DNA of 44,499 nt from Rhodocyclales bacterium (GCA_026399415.1 JAPLQZ010000016.1:1-44499), one strand, 5' to 3'; counted from the stretch's first letter, positions 33,438-42,938 are shown. Notes: generated from the sequence alone by a model not told the origin. Translations and numbers: made by a program.

Positions 33438-34565
33438 TTAATGCATGTCCTTGTAACGACCGTAGCTGTAGTGCGCGGCGCAGGCGCCTTCCGAACTCAC
33501 CATGCAGGAACCGATCGGGTTTTCCGGAGTGCACACGGTGCCGAACAGCTTGCAGTCCTGCGGCTTCTTGACGCCGCGCAGGATCGCGCCGCAGTCGCAG
33601 GCCTTGTGGTCTGGGACCGAACGATAGTCCAGATTGAAGCGCCGCTCGGCATCGAAGGCGGCATACTTCTGCCGGATCTTCAGCGCCGAATAGGGCACCA
33701 CCGACAGGCCGCGCCATTCGAATTCGCGGCGCAGTTCGAATACTTCGGCGACGCGGTCCTGCGCTTTCAGATTGCCGTCGCGGCTGACGGCACGCGCGAA
33801 CTCGTTTTCCACCTCGGCACGACCCTCGTTGACCTGACGCACCAGCATCAGGATCGCCTGCATCACATCCAGCGGTTCGAAGCCGGCAATGACCACCGGC
33901 TTGCGGTATTCCTCGGCGAAGAACTCGTAGGGCCGGCTGCCGATCACCGTGGACACATGCGCCGGTCCGATGAAGCCGTCCAGCGGCACCGTGCCCCACT
34001 GGCGTACCTCAGGCGATTCGAGGATGTTACTGATGGCCGATGGCGTCAACACGTGACAGCAGAGCACGCTGAAATTGACCAGGCCCTCGGCCTCGGCCTG
34101 CTGGATGGCGACCGCCGTGGGCGGCGTGGTGGTCTCGAAACCGATAGCGAAGAACACTACCTCACGCGCCGGATTATCGCGCGCAATCTGCAGCGCATCG
34201 ATGGTCGAATACACCATGCGGATATCGCCGCCGCGCGCCTTGGCCTTCATCAGGGACAAGCCCTCGGAAGCCGGAATGCGCAGCGTGTCGCCGTAGGTGC
34301 ACAGGATCACGCCGTGGTTCAGCGCCAGATCGATCGCCATGTCCACGCGGCCGATGGGCAGCACACAGACCGGGCAGCCGGGACCATGCACCATGCGTAT
34401 CGCCGGCGGCAGCAGATCGCTCAAACCATAGCGGGAAATGGCATGGGTATGTCCGCCGCAGAATTCCATGAAGCTGTAGCTGCGACCGGGCTCAACCGCT
34501 GCACTGATGCTCAGCGCAAGATTCTTTGCGACCTCGCCATCGCGGAATTCGTCGATGTATTTCAC
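33438..34565 (-). CDS. hypD: Hydrogenase maturation protein HypD
   Basis: Iron-sulphur protein that, with HypC, holds the Fe(CN)2CO unit while it is built. The 375 residues contain the conserved MEFCGGHTHAISRYG and MVHGPGCPVCVLPIGR motifs. They also contain IGFETTTPPTA and the C-terminal cysteines DHKACDCGAILRG and IGSCMVSSEGACAAHY, which bind the 4Fe-4S cluster. The start codon is GTG, overlapping the hypC stop (TAGTG). Its stop touches the hypE start. Confidence 0.96.
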   Translation of the reverse strand: MKYIDEFRDGEVAKNLALSISAAVEPGRSYSFMEFCGGHTHAISRYGLSDLLPPAIRMVHGPGCPVCVLPIGRVDMAIDLALNHGVILCTYGDTLRIPASEGLSLMKAKARGGDIRMVYSTIDALQIARDNPAREVVFFAIGFETTTPPTAVAIQQAEAEGLVNFSVLCCHVLTPSAISNILESPEVRQWGTVPLDGFIGPAHVSTVIGSRPYEFFAEEYRKPVVIAGFEPLDVMQAILMLVRQVNEGRAEVENEFARAVSRDGNLKAQDRVAEVFELRREFEWRGLSVVPYSALKIRQKYAAFDAERRFNLDYRSVPDHKACDCGAILRGVKKPQDCKLFGTVCTPENPIGSCMVSSEGACAAHYSYGRYKDMH

Positions 34566-34795
34566 TACGCGGCCATTCCCGCCTGGTTCAGCTCGGCAAA
34601 CAGCGCGAGCGTCTTTTCCGCTTCCTCGGGATCGAGTTTGGACAAGGCATAACCCACATGCAGAATCACATAGTCGCCCACCTGCACATCGGCCAGCAGC
34701 GCCAGGGAGATTTCCTTCCTGACGCCGCCCAGATCGACAATCGCCGTGTCGTCAGCGCCGACTTCTATCACTTTGACGGGTATCGCCAGACACAT
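34565..34795 (-). CDS. hypC: Hydrogenase maturation chaperone HypC
   Basis: Small chaperone that carries the iron unit between HypD and the hydrogenase large subunit. The 76 residues start MCLAIPVKVIEV with the essential Cys2, and contain ISLALLADVQVGDYVILHVGYA, typical of the HypC/HybG fold. The reading frame in the track runs further upstream (to 35329), but the extra part is a shadow of hypF. The stop overlaps the hypD GTG. Confidence 0.96.
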   Translation of the reverse strand: MCLAIPVKVIEVGADDTAIVDLGGVRKEISLALLADVQVGDYVILHVGYALSKLDPEEAEKTLALFAELNQAGMAA

Positions 34796-34910
34796 GATCA
34801 GCCGCCCGCCGGGCCGCCCCAAGGGCGGCTGAAGACATAAACATGGAAGACGCGCAGCGGCTGAACCAATGTCACCCCTTTCCTCGGGAAAGGGGATGGG
34901 GGATAGGTAG
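34796..34910. repeat. Two strong hairpins in the hypF-hypC gap
   Basis: The 115-base gap interrupts an otherwise tightly packed operon. It contains two perfect stems. The first is GCCGCCC-N3-GGGCGGC (34813-34829). The second is CCCCTTTCC-TCG-GGAAAGGGG (34875-34895). They resemble dispersed palindromic intergenic elements more than a terminator, since neither is followed by a T run on the minus strand. They may stabilise or attenuate the transcript between hypF and hypC. Confidence 0.7.
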
Positions 34911-36065
34911 TCATGGTTGCTCCAGAAGGTGAATTGCAACCCAGGCCTGCCCCAGCGAAATTGCGGTATCACCGGGCAACAGCCGGCGTGGCAGCAGCAG
35001 ATCAAGCCCTGTGCCGGGAACTCTCTCGGCGAGTCCAGTACGCAGCAGCTTGTTGAAGAAGCAGCCGCCGCCACAGGCCAGGCGTTCGATCCCGGTCGCC
35101 TCGGCGGCGCGGGTGACCCAATGCAGCAATGCCGCCACCAGCGTGGCGTGAAACAGCGCCGCCCCGTAGGCGGTGTCCGGCTCCGAGGACAATGCCCCGA
35201 GCAGCGGCAGCAGATCCAGTTCGCCTTTGACGTCGATATGCCAGCCACCCTCGAGCGGCTCCGGCCAGCCATGCGCCTCGATATAGGCAGTCGCATTCTG
35301 TTCGAGGGCAATGGCGGCCTCCGCTTCAAATTCCATTTTCAAGCAAATACCGAGCAGTCCTGCAGCAGCATCGAAGACGCGACCCATACTGGAAGTTCGC
35401 GGGCTGTTCAAACCCTTGGCCAGCATGGCTGCAACAATTCCGGCACCCGCCTGATCGGCAAAACGCGTGGCGATTTCCTCGCCGCGGCCGAGATCGAACA
35501 GGACGGCGGCTGCCATGCGCCAGGGATCGCGGGCGGCGCGGTCGCCACCGGGCAGCGCCAGGGGACGCAGATGGCCGACCCGCTCAAAGCGGGCTCCATC
35601 GACCTGTAAGAGTTCCCCGCCCCAGGCCTGCCCATCGGTACCGAGGCCAACGCCATCGAGCGCCAAACCCAATACGGGGCCGGATATGCCATGCTCCGCA
35701 ACGACGGCGGCAATGTGGGCATGGTGATGCTGGACGCCGATCGCCTCGATGCCGAGTTCCGCTGCCAGTTGCACCGCAAAGTGCGTCGAATGCAAGTCCG
35801 GATGCAGGTCATGGGCAATCGCAACCGGTTTCTTGCCCACGGCATCGAGTGCCTGCAATAGTTCGCGGGCCGTTGCTTCATGGGCAAGACAGGCTTCGGC
35901 CTGAAACAGGTCTCCCACCGTATGCGACACCCAAGCCTGCTTGCCCTGCGCCAGGCACACCGTATTCTTGAACCATGCTCCCATGGCCAGCAATGGCGGC
36001 GCGGTACGTACCAGCTCAAGCTGATGTTCAACACAGCCTGGCACGGCATTCCCCGCAGCATTCAT
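34911..36065 (-). CDS. hypF: Short HypF (Kae1-like carbamoyltransferase part only)
   Basis: HypF transfers a carbamoyl group to HypE for cyanide synthesis. This copy has 384 residues, about half the usual 750. The acylphosphatase, zinc-finger and apparently also the YrdC-like domain are absent. The protein starts near the segment TAPPLLAMGAWFKNTVCLAQ of the Kae1-like part. It retains IGVQHHHAHIAAVVAEHGIS, LGLALDGVGLGTDGQAWGGE and LACGGGCFFNKLLRTGLAER. A truncated HypF1 is described as functional in Ralstonia eutropha, so this is probably a working form. ATG 36065 is preferred; the track's longer start overlaps hypB. Confidence 0.88.
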   Translation of the reverse strand: MNAAGNAVPGCVEHQLELVRTAPPLLAMGAWFKNTVCLAQGKQAWVSHTVGDLFQAEACLAHEATARELLQALDAVGKKPVAIAHDLHPDLHSTHFAVQLAAELGIEAIGVQHHHAHIAAVVAEHGISGPVLGLALDGVGLGTDGQAWGGELLQVDGARFERVGHLRPLALPGGDRAARDPWRMAAAVLFDLGRGEEIATRFADQAGAGIVAAMLAKGLNSPRTSSMGRVFDAAAGLLGICLKMEFEAEAAIALEQNATAYIEAHGWPEPLEGGWHIDVKGELDLLPLLGALSSEPDTAYGAALFHATLVAALLHWVTRAAEATGIERLACGGGCFFNKLLRTGLAERVPGTGLDLLLPRRLLPGDTAISLGQAWVAIHLLEQP

Positions 36066-36069
36066 GACT

Positions 36070-37023
36070 TCATGAACTCCGGGCCGCAAGTTGTCCTTCG
36101 AGTTCGGCAATGCGGCGCTGCAGGCTATCGACGGTGTCCTGCCGCTGACCACGCGCCGCGGCAGCGCCGGTTTCGATCCACGCCAGCCACGCGTCCATGC
36201 CCTGCCCCGTGGTGGCCGAGACTTCGATCACCTCGATCCGGGGATTGACCCGACGCGCGAACTCGATGGCACGCGGCACGCTGAACGTCAGATGCGGCAG
36301 CAGATCGCACTTGTTCATCAGCATCAGTCTGGCGGCACGGAACATGTCGGGGTACTTGATCGGCTTGTCCTCGCCTTCGGTAACGGAAAGGATGACCACC
36401 TTGTACGCTTCGCCCAGATCGAAAGCCGCCGGACACACGAGATTGCCGACATTCTCGATCATCAGTAGTGAGTCGTCCGACAATTCGAGCTTGCCCATGG
36501 CGTGCCCGACCATGTGCGCATCGAGATGGCAGCCCTTGCCGGTGTTGATCTGGATGGCCGGCGCACCGGTGGCGCGAATGCGCTCGGCATCCTGGCTGGT
36601 CTGCTGGTCGCCCTCGATGACGGCTACGCGCTGCCCGCCCTTGAGCATTTCTATTGTCTTTACCAACAGCGTAGTCTTGCCCGAGCCCGGGCTGGAGACA
36701 AGGTTCAGGGTGAAGATTCCGCGCTCCGCCAGGTGTTGCCGGTTCTCGGCGGCATAGGCGTTGTTCTTGGACAGGATGTCCTGCTCGATCTGCACCATGC
36801 GCTTGTTGCTGACACCAGGAGCATGCGCATGCGCTGGCACATAGCTGTGCTGATGTGCGTGGGCATGCGGATGCGCGTGCGCCGCACCTGCCGCGTGCTC
36901 GTGATCATGGTCATGATCGTGGTTGTGCGTGGTGCCATCGGCATGCACGTGATCATGTTCATGATGGGCGTGTTCGCCATCAATTTTCACTTCGCCGGCG
37001 CCGCAACCGCATGTCGTACACAT
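36070..37023 (-). CDS. hypB: Nickel-inserting GTPase HypB with His-rich N-terminus
   Basis: GTPase that, with HypA, inserts nickel into the hydrogenase large subunit. The N-terminus [12 protein letters not shown] carries the CxxCGC high-affinity nickel motif. A stretch of about 60 residues extremely rich in His follows (for example [20 protein letters not shown]), fit for nickel storage. The G domain has P-loop [10 protein letters not shown], then [17 protein letters not shown] and MNKCDLLP. The 317-residue length reflects the His-rich insert. GGAGA lies before the ATG. HypA is 10 bases upstream. Confidence 0.96.
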   Translation of the reverse strand: MCTTCGCGAGEVKIDGEHAHHEHDHVHADGTTHNHDHDHDHEHAAGAAHAHPHAHAHQHSYVPAHAHAPGVSNKRMVQIEQDILSKNNAYAAENRQHLAERGIFTLNLVSSPGSGKTTLLVKTIEMLKGGQRVAVIEGDQQTSQDAERIRATGAPAIQINTGKGCHLDAHMVGHAMGKLELSDDSLLMIENVGNLVCPAAFDLGEAYKVVILSVTEGEDKPIKYPDMFRAARLMLMNKCDLLPHLTFSVPRAIEFARRVNPRIEVIEVSATTGQGMDAWLAWIETGAAAARGQRQDTVDSLQRRIAELEGQLAARSS

Positions 37024-37033
37024 CGTATTTCTC

Positions 37034-37375
37034 CTAAGCCACTTCGAGTTCCTTGACCCGCATTTCAGTGCCGCCCGTCACGTGCAGCTGATGGCTGCCG
37101 CACTGCGGACACTCGCCGAAGACCTCCGTCATCGGCACCGTCATCGAACACTGCATGCACCAGCCGGTACCTGGCAGCGCAATTATCTCCAGGCGAGCGC
37201 CGTCGGCCAAGCTATCCCGCGTCACGACGTCGAAGCAGAACTTCATGGCCTCGACCTCAACACCGGCAAGCTGACCGATTTCCAGCCAGACCGTGCTTAC
37301 TCGAGCAAACGATTGCTGACGCGAGGAATCCTCGATCAACTGCAATATTCCCTCGGCGAGCGACATTTCGTGCAT
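37034..37375 (-). CDS. hypA: Nickel chaperone HypA
   Basis: Partner of HypB in nickel delivery. The 113 residues start [15 protein letters not shown], giving the nickel-binding His2, and contain the zinc site as two Cys pairs (WCMQC and CPQC) about 26 residues apart. Length is normal. In related clusters hoxV/hupK sits upstream of hypA; here hybE is directly upstream, nine bases away. Confidence 0.96.
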   Translation of the reverse strand: MHEMSLAEGILQLIEDSSRQQSFARVSTVWLEIGQLAGVEVEAMKFCFDVVTRDSLADGARLEIIALPGTGWCMQCSMTVPMTEVFGECPQCGSHQLHVTGGTEMRVKELEVA

Positions 37376-37384
37376 GATCGCAGT

Positions 37385-37897
37385 TTACGCCTTAAGTCCG
37401 CCAATAACTCCTCGCAAAAAGCCCCTGCGACTGGTCGGGACTTGCAGCACCGAGCGTCCGGACATTCGTGCCGCCTCATGCTGATCGACGTTCGCCGATA
37501 CATCGAGAAATAGAGCATTCATTACCTCATTGGCCGTCGTCTCGGCAGCGGCCTGATCAGGGAATTCGAATACTGGAGAGAACAGCGAACAGAACTGGTA
37601 CGCACCGCATTCCGGTTCATCGCCGCCCATGAAATCGTAGCTGCCGGAAGGGAAATCCCACGCCTGCCGGCAATCGGCGGCGAGATGCAGATCGCGGGCA
37701 GCCTTGGCGGCGAGCATCACCAGATTGATTGCCCACGGCGTGATCAGCACACCAACAAGATAGTTTTCATGCGAGGGCCGAAAGTCGACGGCGGCGACTC
37801 GCAGGGCAGGATTGTTCATTGGCAGCCCTGCCATGCGAGTGGCGGCAATACGCGAGAAAGCGGTGGTCAGCGCGCCAACCGTCTCAGTCAGCGCCAT
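37385..37897 (-). CDS. hybE: Hydrogenase assembly chaperone of the HybE/HupJ/HoxT family
   Basis: Maturation chaperone thought to keep the small subunit from export until the large subunit is ready. The 170 residues include MAGLPMNNPALRVAAVDFRP, the most conserved segment of the family, and LVGVLITPWAINLVML. The end FLRGVIGGLKA is also family-like. The start MALTETVGALTTAF at 37897 overlaps the end of hupI by 14 bases; the track start lies 12 residues further inside hupI and is less likely. Confidence 0.9.
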   Translation of the reverse strand: MALTETVGALTTAFSRIAATRMAGLPMNNPALRVAAVDFRPSHENYLVGVLITPWAINLVMLAAKAARDLHLAADCRQAWDFPSGSYDFMGGDEPECGAYQFCSLFSPVFEFPDQAAAETTANEVMNALFLDVSANVDQHEAARMSGRSVLQVPTSRRGFLRGVIGGLKA

Positions 37898-38114
37898 CGT
37901 CGAGCAGCAGGAAGCGCTCCCGTGCGGCCTCACATCCAGGGCAAACCCAATGCTCCGGCAGATCGGCGAATGCGGTCCCTACGGGAATCTGGCCGATCGG
38001 ATCACCCTCGGTCGGGTCATAGACGAGCCAGCAGACGCCGCACTCGAAGAGCGCCAGCGGGTTGGCGGCCACCTCGCGCCCGGTGCGCTCGAAGGAACCT
38101 GCGGGAAACTTCAT
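37884..38114 (-). CDS. hupI: Rubredoxin-like protein HupI/HoxR
   Basis: Small iron protein required for hydrogenase maturation or protection in the presence of oxygen. The 76 residues hold the two rubredoxin iron-binding pairs, ECGVCWLVYDPTEGDP and HWVCPGCEA, and the short N-terminal extension seen in HupI. It lies 9 bases downstream of hupH and overlaps hybE. Confidence 0.95.
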   Translation of the reverse strand: MKFPAGSFERTGREVAANPLALFECGVCWLVYDPTEGDPIGQIPVGTAFADLPEHWVCPGCEAARERFLLLDDGAD

Positions 38115-38123
38115 GACCAGCCC

Positions 38124-38972
38124 CTATATTGCACTTTCGAGCGACGCTATCCACTCCCCTAATCGGGTAGTGGTCTCTTCATAGTCTTCCGCCGCAGCCA
38201 GCGCCACGGCCGGCACATCGACGATCTCGATCGAATTGAGGATCAGTTTTTCCATGTTGTTGAAATACTGCACCCACCAGACATAAGGCAGCGCGGTGGC
38301 AGTGATGCGACAGTTACCAAAGCCGCGCGACAGAATGGAAAACGAAATGCGACCCAGCTGCTCGTCGAGCCAGAGCAGATCGTCGGGCGTCGCCGGCAGC
38401 AATGACAGATTGATGACATGCGCCGGTCGTCCTGGACTCCATTGCGCCGACAGGCTGCGTATCTCGTGATACAGCGCCGGGGCGTTCATCAGTTCGGGAG
38501 GCGGCTCGACAGTGGCGGCAAACGACAACGCGCGTACCAGCGCCAGATCGCGCAAGGCAGCGGGAAAGGCGCTGGCCTCGACGTCGTCGACACCGTCGCC
38601 GCGAATCCGCCAGATGCCGGTAAACGCCGTTTCCTGCGCACACCGGTCACCTCCGGTGAGCACGCTCACTTCACCTTCGCCGAGCAATTCATTGATCTCG
38701 GCCCGCACCGCCGGCGCACACTGCAACAAGGAGAAGCGTACCGGCGGTGATGTTCCAAACGGGGTCGCGCGCAACCCGACCAGCAACTGGCGCAGGAAAT
38801 CCATCGCCGCCGCCACGACCTCCGGCGGCGCATTCAGTTCTGCCAGCGGCGGCCGGAAGGTATGGACGTCGCTTGGCACCTCAAGCGTCGCCAGTATCTC
38901 GTCTTCGAGCGGCTGCGAACCGGGACCGATATTGGGCGTGTAGGCTACAACCGGGATTGGAAAGGTCATCAT
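38124..38972 (-). CDS. hupH: Hydrogenase expression/formation protein HupH/HoxQ
   Basis: Chaperone-like protein for the small subunit, related to HyaF. The 282 residues contain PNIGPGSQPLEDEILATLEV near the N-terminus. Further on are GEGEVSVLTGG and the family C-terminal block SRGFGNCRITATALPYVWWV followed by VQYFNNMEKLILNSIEIVDV. The start is ATG 38972 or the adjacent ATG 38969; AAGGA lies about eight bases upstream. It follows hupG by 12 bases. Confidence 0.93.
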   Translation of the reverse strand: MMTFPIPVVAYTPNIGPGSQPLEDEILATLEVPSDVHTFRPPLAELNAPPEVVAAAMDFLRQLLVGLRATPFGTSPPVRFSLLQCAPAVRAEINELLGEGEVSVLTGGDRCAQETAFTGIWRIRGDGVDDVEASAFPAALRDLALVRALSFAATVEPPPELMNAPALYHEIRSLSAQWSPGRPAHVINLSLLPATPDDLLWLDEQLGRISFSILSRGFGNCRITATALPYVWWVQYFNNMEKLILNSIEIVDVPAVALAAAEDYEETTTRLGEWIASLESAI

Positions 38973-38984
38973 GGCTGGATTCCT

Positions 38985-39452
38985 TCAGTGGCATTCAGTG
39001 ACAATGGGTGCTTGCGCTGGCGTTGTGCACCGGGATGCCGATGCTTGGGGGCGGCACGGCGCGGCCGCCAGCAGTTCGGGAAGCAGCCGGCCGTAGGCAC
39101 TCCAGTCCTTGAGACCTTCCACGGTGCCGAGATACTCGCCGTCGCGCATGGCCAACAAGGCCGGCCAGATGCAGATGCCATAGCGTGCGGCCAGCGCGCG
39201 CGCCGCCTGCGGTGCCAGCACCCCGACCCGCACCGCCGTATCGAGCCGGGTCACGGCTTCCGGCAGGATCACGGTAAGGTCCCAGGTCTCCGGCACCTTG
39301 GCCGGATCGTCGGCAAACAGGATCAGGCAGGCGCCGGGCGCCGCGACGTAAGCCGCGAAGGAGTCGCTGTCGAGCAGCGTGTAGCCATAACGCGCCTGCA
39401 AAATATCAAGACGCTGCATCAGGCGTTCAAGGCTGGGTGATGACATGTTCAT
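38985..39452 (-). CDS. hupG: Thioredoxin-like hydrogenase chaperone HupG/HoxO (HyaE family)
   Basis: Small chaperone that binds the signal peptide or iron-sulphur part of the hydrogenase small subunit. The 155 residues have a thioredoxin-like fold without the CxxC active site: ACLILFADDPAKVPETWDLT stands in for the redox strand and YGICIWPALLAMRDGEYLGT for the cis-Pro region. The start overlaps the end of hupF by four bases (ATG 39452; ATG 39446 is also possible). The longer track ORF is a shadow of hupF. Confidence 0.88.
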   Translation of the reverse strand: MNMSSPSLERLMQRLDILQARYGYTLLDSDSFAAYVAAPGACLILFADDPAKVPETWDLTVILPEAVTRLDTAVRVGVLAPQAARALAARYGICIWPALLAMRDGEYLGTVEGLKDWSAYGRLLPELLAAAPCRPQASASRCTTPAQAPIVTECH

Positions 39453-39790
39453 TGATCGCTCCCGTGGCTGGTGGCCGGTCGGAGAAAGGCCGGTAGTTGC
39501 GGCTCGCGTCCGACCAGATCGGCAAAGTGACTGTTGATGAGGGTGTCGGTGTCTGCGGCGCTGCCGTGTCCGTCGAGAATGGACTGCAGCACCGCCAGCG
39601 CATCGCCGACCTGGGCGGCGCGTTCGGCATCGATCACCTCGCGCGCCGCACCGAGAAAGCTCAGGATCCACTGCCCCGGCTCCAGCGCACCGGTGAGCAT
39701 GGTATCGACTCGCTCGACGCCATTCTGTCCCTGGCACAAAGCCGTGGTGCCTTCCATCCGGATCACCTGCATGGGCAGCGCGAGGCACAT
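39449..39790 (-). CDS. hupF: HypC-family chaperone HupF/HoxL
   Basis: HypC paralogue dedicated to the uptake hydrogenase large subunit, also linked to its protection under oxygen. The 113 residues start MCLALPMQVIRM with Cys2. They contain LTGALEPGQWILSFLGAARE and a longer C-terminal tail than HypC, as usual for HupF. It sits two bases after the hupD stop and overlaps hupG. Confidence 0.94.
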   Translation of the reverse strand: MCLALPMQVIRMEGTTALCQGQNGVERVDTMLTGALEPGQWILSFLGAAREVIDAERAAQVGDALAVLQSILDGHGSAADTDTLINSHFADLVGREPQLPAFLRPATSHGSDQ

Positions 39791-39792
39791 GG

Positions 39793-40410
39793 TCAGGCCC
39801 GCAGAAAACGCGCGTCGCCGATACGGCTGGCGGCTTCGGCCGACGGTCGGCCGGCCTCGTAGGCCGCCATCGTCAGCGCCGTGTCGCCAGCGCCGACTTT
39901 CGACTCACGCGGCTCGATCGCGAAGCCCCAGTCGCGCAGCTGCGCCACCGCCATGGCCACCGCCTCGGCCAGCCGGGCCTTGACCACCGGCCGCAGGCTG
40001 CCGCCATAGTCGTCAAGTTCTTCCGGCTGCACACCGATCAGCAGCAGTTGCTCGGGCAACTGGCCGGTCAGCGATGAGGCCGCAATGACTTCCTGGAATC
40101 CGGTCTGGTGCAGGCTCATTTTCTTGGCACCCATGAAACGCGGCACCTGGTCGCCCTCGACGCGCTTCATGGTCCCCGGTGGCAGGCCGTAGTCGATGGC
40201 GTCGAACACGATCAGCCGGCGCGCCGCCTGCACGTAGGGCAGCAGGTAGAGGCCCTGGGTTCCGCCATCCATCACCGTCACCGACTCCGGCAATTGCCAC
40301 TCGGCAGCGAGTTTCTCGGCGCAGCGCACGCCGAAGCCCTCGTCGGCCCAGAGCAGGTTGCCGATGCCGAGCACGAGGACTTCACAGCGCGTTTCGTTCA
40401 TGGCCTTCAT
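39793..40410 (-). CDS. hupD: Hydrogenase maturation endopeptidase HupD/HoxM
   Basis: Nickel-dependent protease that removes the C-terminal peptide of HupL after nickel insertion. The 205 residues show VLGIGNLLWADEGFGVRCAE with the metal-binding Glu, and LIVFDAIDYGLPPG with the Asp ligand. MSLHQTGFQEVIAAS supplies the His ligand. The start at 40410 (MKAMNETR) overlaps the hupC stop as ATGA; ATG 40401 is the alternative. The longer track ORF upstream is a shadow of hupC. Confidence 0.94.
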   Translation of the reverse strand: MKAMNETRCEVLVLGIGNLLWADEGFGVRCAEKLAAEWQLPESVTVMDGGTQGLYLLPYVQAARRLIVFDAIDYGLPPGTMKRVEGDQVPRFMGAKKMSLHQTGFQEVIAASSLTGQLPEQLLLIGVQPEELDDYGGSLRPVVKARLAEAVAMAVAQLRDWGFAIEPRESKVGAGDTALTMAAYEAGRPSAEAASRIGDARFLRA

Positions 40411-41117
40411 TCGCGGAACGTGCGCTGGCCGCCGATCATGGTGCTGATCATGGTCTGGCGGCTCATGATGTCCTCGCGCACGGCGGCATAGACATGCAGG
40501 ATGACGAAGGTGACGATGCCCCACATGCCGAGGTGATGCCAGCTGTGCGTGGCCTGGCTGCCGCCGAGCAGGGGAATCACCCAGCCGAACAGGCGATCCT
40601 GCCAGCTGCCCAGTCCCATGCCCTCGCCGTAGAGCGCGAAGCCGGTGCAGATCATCAGTACCGCGGCCACAGTCACAAAAAGGAACATGAACAAGTGCCC
40701 CATTGGGTTGTGGCCGACGTACTTGTACGGCTGCTTCTCCAGGAACAGATACCAGCGCAGTTCGCGCACCAGTCCGGCCCACCATTTCATGTCCGTAATA
40801 GGCAGGTAGAAGAGCTCCCGTGCGTGATGGTTGCCGACCACGGCCCAGTAGATGCGAACCAGGAAGCCGACGGCGAAGACGTAGGCGGCGGCGAAGTGCG
40901 CGAAACGGATGTAACCCATCAGGAAGTTGGCCGAGGCCTCGCCCGCCACGCTTGGCAAAGGGCTGGCGATCAGGTAGCCGGTAGAGGCCAGGACCAGGAT
41001 GCACAGGGCATTGAGCCAGTGCCACAGGCGCACCGGAGCTTCATACACGTAGACCGTTTTGCCAGCAGCGGTTTCCGGATTGTTTTCCAGGCTGGCAGCG
41101 GCGGCGTTCAGGTTCAT
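40407..41117 (-). CDS. hupC: Ni/Fe-hydrogenase b-type cytochrome subunit HupC/HoxZ
   Basis: Di-haem membrane cytochrome that anchors HupSL and passes electrons to quinone. The 236 residues contain four hydrophobic segments. Haem-ligand type histidines lie in VRLWHWLNALCI (His33), IRFAHFAAAYVF (His74) and SQATHSWHHLGMWGIVTFVI. GAGGAGA precedes the ATG at 41117, which is well inside the longer track ORF. It follows hupL by 20 bases. Confidence 0.95.
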   Translation of the reverse strand: MNLNAAAASLENNPETAAGKTVYVYEAPVRLWHWLNALCILVLASTGYLIASPLPSVAGEASANFLMGYIRFAHFAAAYVFAVGFLVRIYWAVVGNHHARELFYLPITDMKWWAGLVRELRWYLFLEKQPYKYVGHNPMGHLFMFLFVTVAAVLMICTGFALYGEGMGLGSWQDRLFGWVIPLLGGSQATHSWHHLGMWGIVTFVILHVYAAVREDIMSRQTMISTMIGGQRTFRE

Positions 41118-41137
41118 GGCATTCTCCTCGCGAGCGT

Positions 41138-42937
41138 TTAACGCACCTTGACCGACGTCATTTCCTGACCGTCGGGACTCATCACGTGGGTGGAACAGGC
41201 CAGGCACGGATCGAAGCTGTGCAGCGTGCGCAGGATCTCCAGTGGCTCGTCGGCCTTGGCCAGCGGCGTGTTCATCAGCGAGGCCTCGTAGGCGCCGATC
41301 TGGCCCTTGGCATCGCGCGGGCTGCCGTTCCATGTGGTCGGCACCACGCACTGGTAGTTGTCGATCTTGGTGTCCTTGATCTTGATCCAGTGACCAAGAG
41401 CGCCGCGTGGCGCCTCGGTGAAGCCGGCCCCCTTGGCCTCCTTTGGCCAGGTGCTGGGCTCCCATTTCTCGACGTTGGCGGTGGCAGTGTCGCCGGCCTT
41501 GATCGCAGCAACCAGTTTGTCGAACTGCTTGACTTGCAGATCGGCGCAGTAGAGCGTTTCGATGCCGCGCGCGGCCGTGCGGCCAAGCGTGGAGAACAAA
41601 GCGGTCAGCGGCACATCCAATTTTTTCAAGACGCCGTCGATAGTGTCCTTGATCATCGGGAACTGCTTTGGCTGCAGGTAACCAAGCACCATGCGCGACA
41701 GCGGGCCCACCTCCATGGCATTGCCGCGCCAGCGCGGCGCCTTGATCCAGGAGTACTTGGCCGATTCGTCGAGGTTCTCGATCCGGGTTCGCGTGCCCTT
41801 GAAGTTCGGGCCCTCCGGCTTGTAGTTGGGATCGGTGACGCCGTCGAAAGGATGCAGGCCCTTGCTCTCGTCCGCATACTTGTACCAGGAATGGCTGACG
41901 AACTCCTGGATCTGTTCCGGATCCTTGAGATCGACCTCGTGGATCTTGTCCAGCTTGCCGCCGATGATGGCGCCACGTGGCAGCAGCAGGTTGCCGGTGG
42001 TGTAGTCGTTGGCCCGCTCGGGGATGTCGCCATAGGACATGATGGCCTGCGACGAAAGACCTCCGCCATACAGCCAGCCCTTGTAGAAAGAGGCGATGGC
42101 CAACAGGTCCGGGATATAGACCTTCTCGACGAATTCCTTGGAGCGGTCGATGATGCTCTTGACCAGGTTCAGGCGTTCCATGTTGATGGCACCCACCGCG
42201 CCCGTGTCATGAACGTTGATGGCGCAGGGCACACCGCCGACCAGCCAGTTCGGATGCGGATTCTTGCCGCCGAAGATGGTGTGGACCTTGACGATCTCCT
42301 TTTGAAAATCCAGGGCTTCGAGGTAATGCGCGACGGCCATCAGGTTGGCTTCGGGAGGCAGCTTGTAGGCGGGATTGCCCCAGTAGGCGTTGGCGAAGGG
42401 GCCGAGCTGACCTGATTCGATGAACTTCTTCAGGCGGTTCTGCAGATCGCGGAAATAGCCGGGCGACGAGAGCGGCCAGTCGGAGATCGACTGCGCCAGT
42501 TCCGAGGTCTTCTTCGGGTCGGCCTTCAGCGCCGAGACCACATCCACCCAGTCGAGCGCATGCAGGTGGTAGAAGTGCACTAGGTGATCATGCACGTAGA
42601 GATTCAACTGCATAATGTTGCGGATGGTGTTGGCATTCTCCGGAATCTTGATTGACAACGCATCCTCGACGGCGCGTACCGAGGTCAGCGCATGGGTGCC
42701 GGTACACACGCCGCAGATGCGCTCGGTGAATGCCCAGGCGTCGCGCGGATCGCGGCCCTTGAGGATCACTTCGAGGCCGCGCCACATGGTGCCGGTGGAC
42801 ACGGCGTTGCGGATCACGTTGTCCTTGTCGAGATTCACCTCGACGCGCAGGTGGCCCTCGATACGGCAGATCGGGTCGACAACGACGCGCTTGCCGGAAT
42901 TGTCGAGCTTGAAGCCCTGGGTTTCGTAAGCGCCCAT
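41138..42937 (-). CDS. hupL: Uptake [NiFe] hydrogenase large subunit HupL/HoxG
   Basis: Catalytic subunit that splits H2 at the NiFe centre, in the periplasm. The 599 residues have the N-terminal ligands [10 protein letters not shown] (Cys75, Cys78) and the C-terminal DPCLACSTH (Cys578, Cys581). A 15-residue tail, [15 protein letters not shown], follows the last His and is the expected cut site for HupD. It is exported as a passenger with HupS, since it has no signal peptide of its own. The start lies one base from the hupS stop. Length and sequence fit the membrane-bound, group 1 enzymes. Confidence 0.97.
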   Translation of the reverse strand: MGAYETQGFKLDNSGKRVVVDPICRIEGHLRVEVNLDKDNVIRNAVSTGTMWRGLEVILKGRDPRDAWAFTERICGVCTGTHALTSVRAVEDALSIKIPENANTIRNIMQLNLYVHDHLVHFYHLHALDWVDVVSALKADPKKTSELAQSISDWPLSSPGYFRDLQNRLKKFIESGQLGPFANAYWGNPAYKLPPEANLMAVAHYLEALDFQKEIVKVHTIFGGKNPHPNWLVGGVPCAINVHDTGAVGAINMERLNLVKSIIDRSKEFVEKVYIPDLLAIASFYKGWLYGGGLSSQAIMSYGDIPERANDYTTGNLLLPRGAIIGGKLDKIHEVDLKDPEQIQEFVSHSWYKYADESKGLHPFDGVTDPNYKPEGPNFKGTRTRIENLDESAKYSWIKAPRWRGNAMEVGPLSRMVLGYLQPKQFPMIKDTIDGVLKKLDVPLTALFSTLGRTAARGIETLYCADLQVKQFDKLVAAIKAGDTATANVEKWEPSTWPKEAKGAGFTEAPRGALGHWIKIKDTKIDNYQCVVPTTWNGSPRDAKGQIGAYEASLMNTPLAKADEPLEILRTLHSFDPCLACSTHVMSPDGQEMTSVKVR

Positions 42938-42938
42938 C

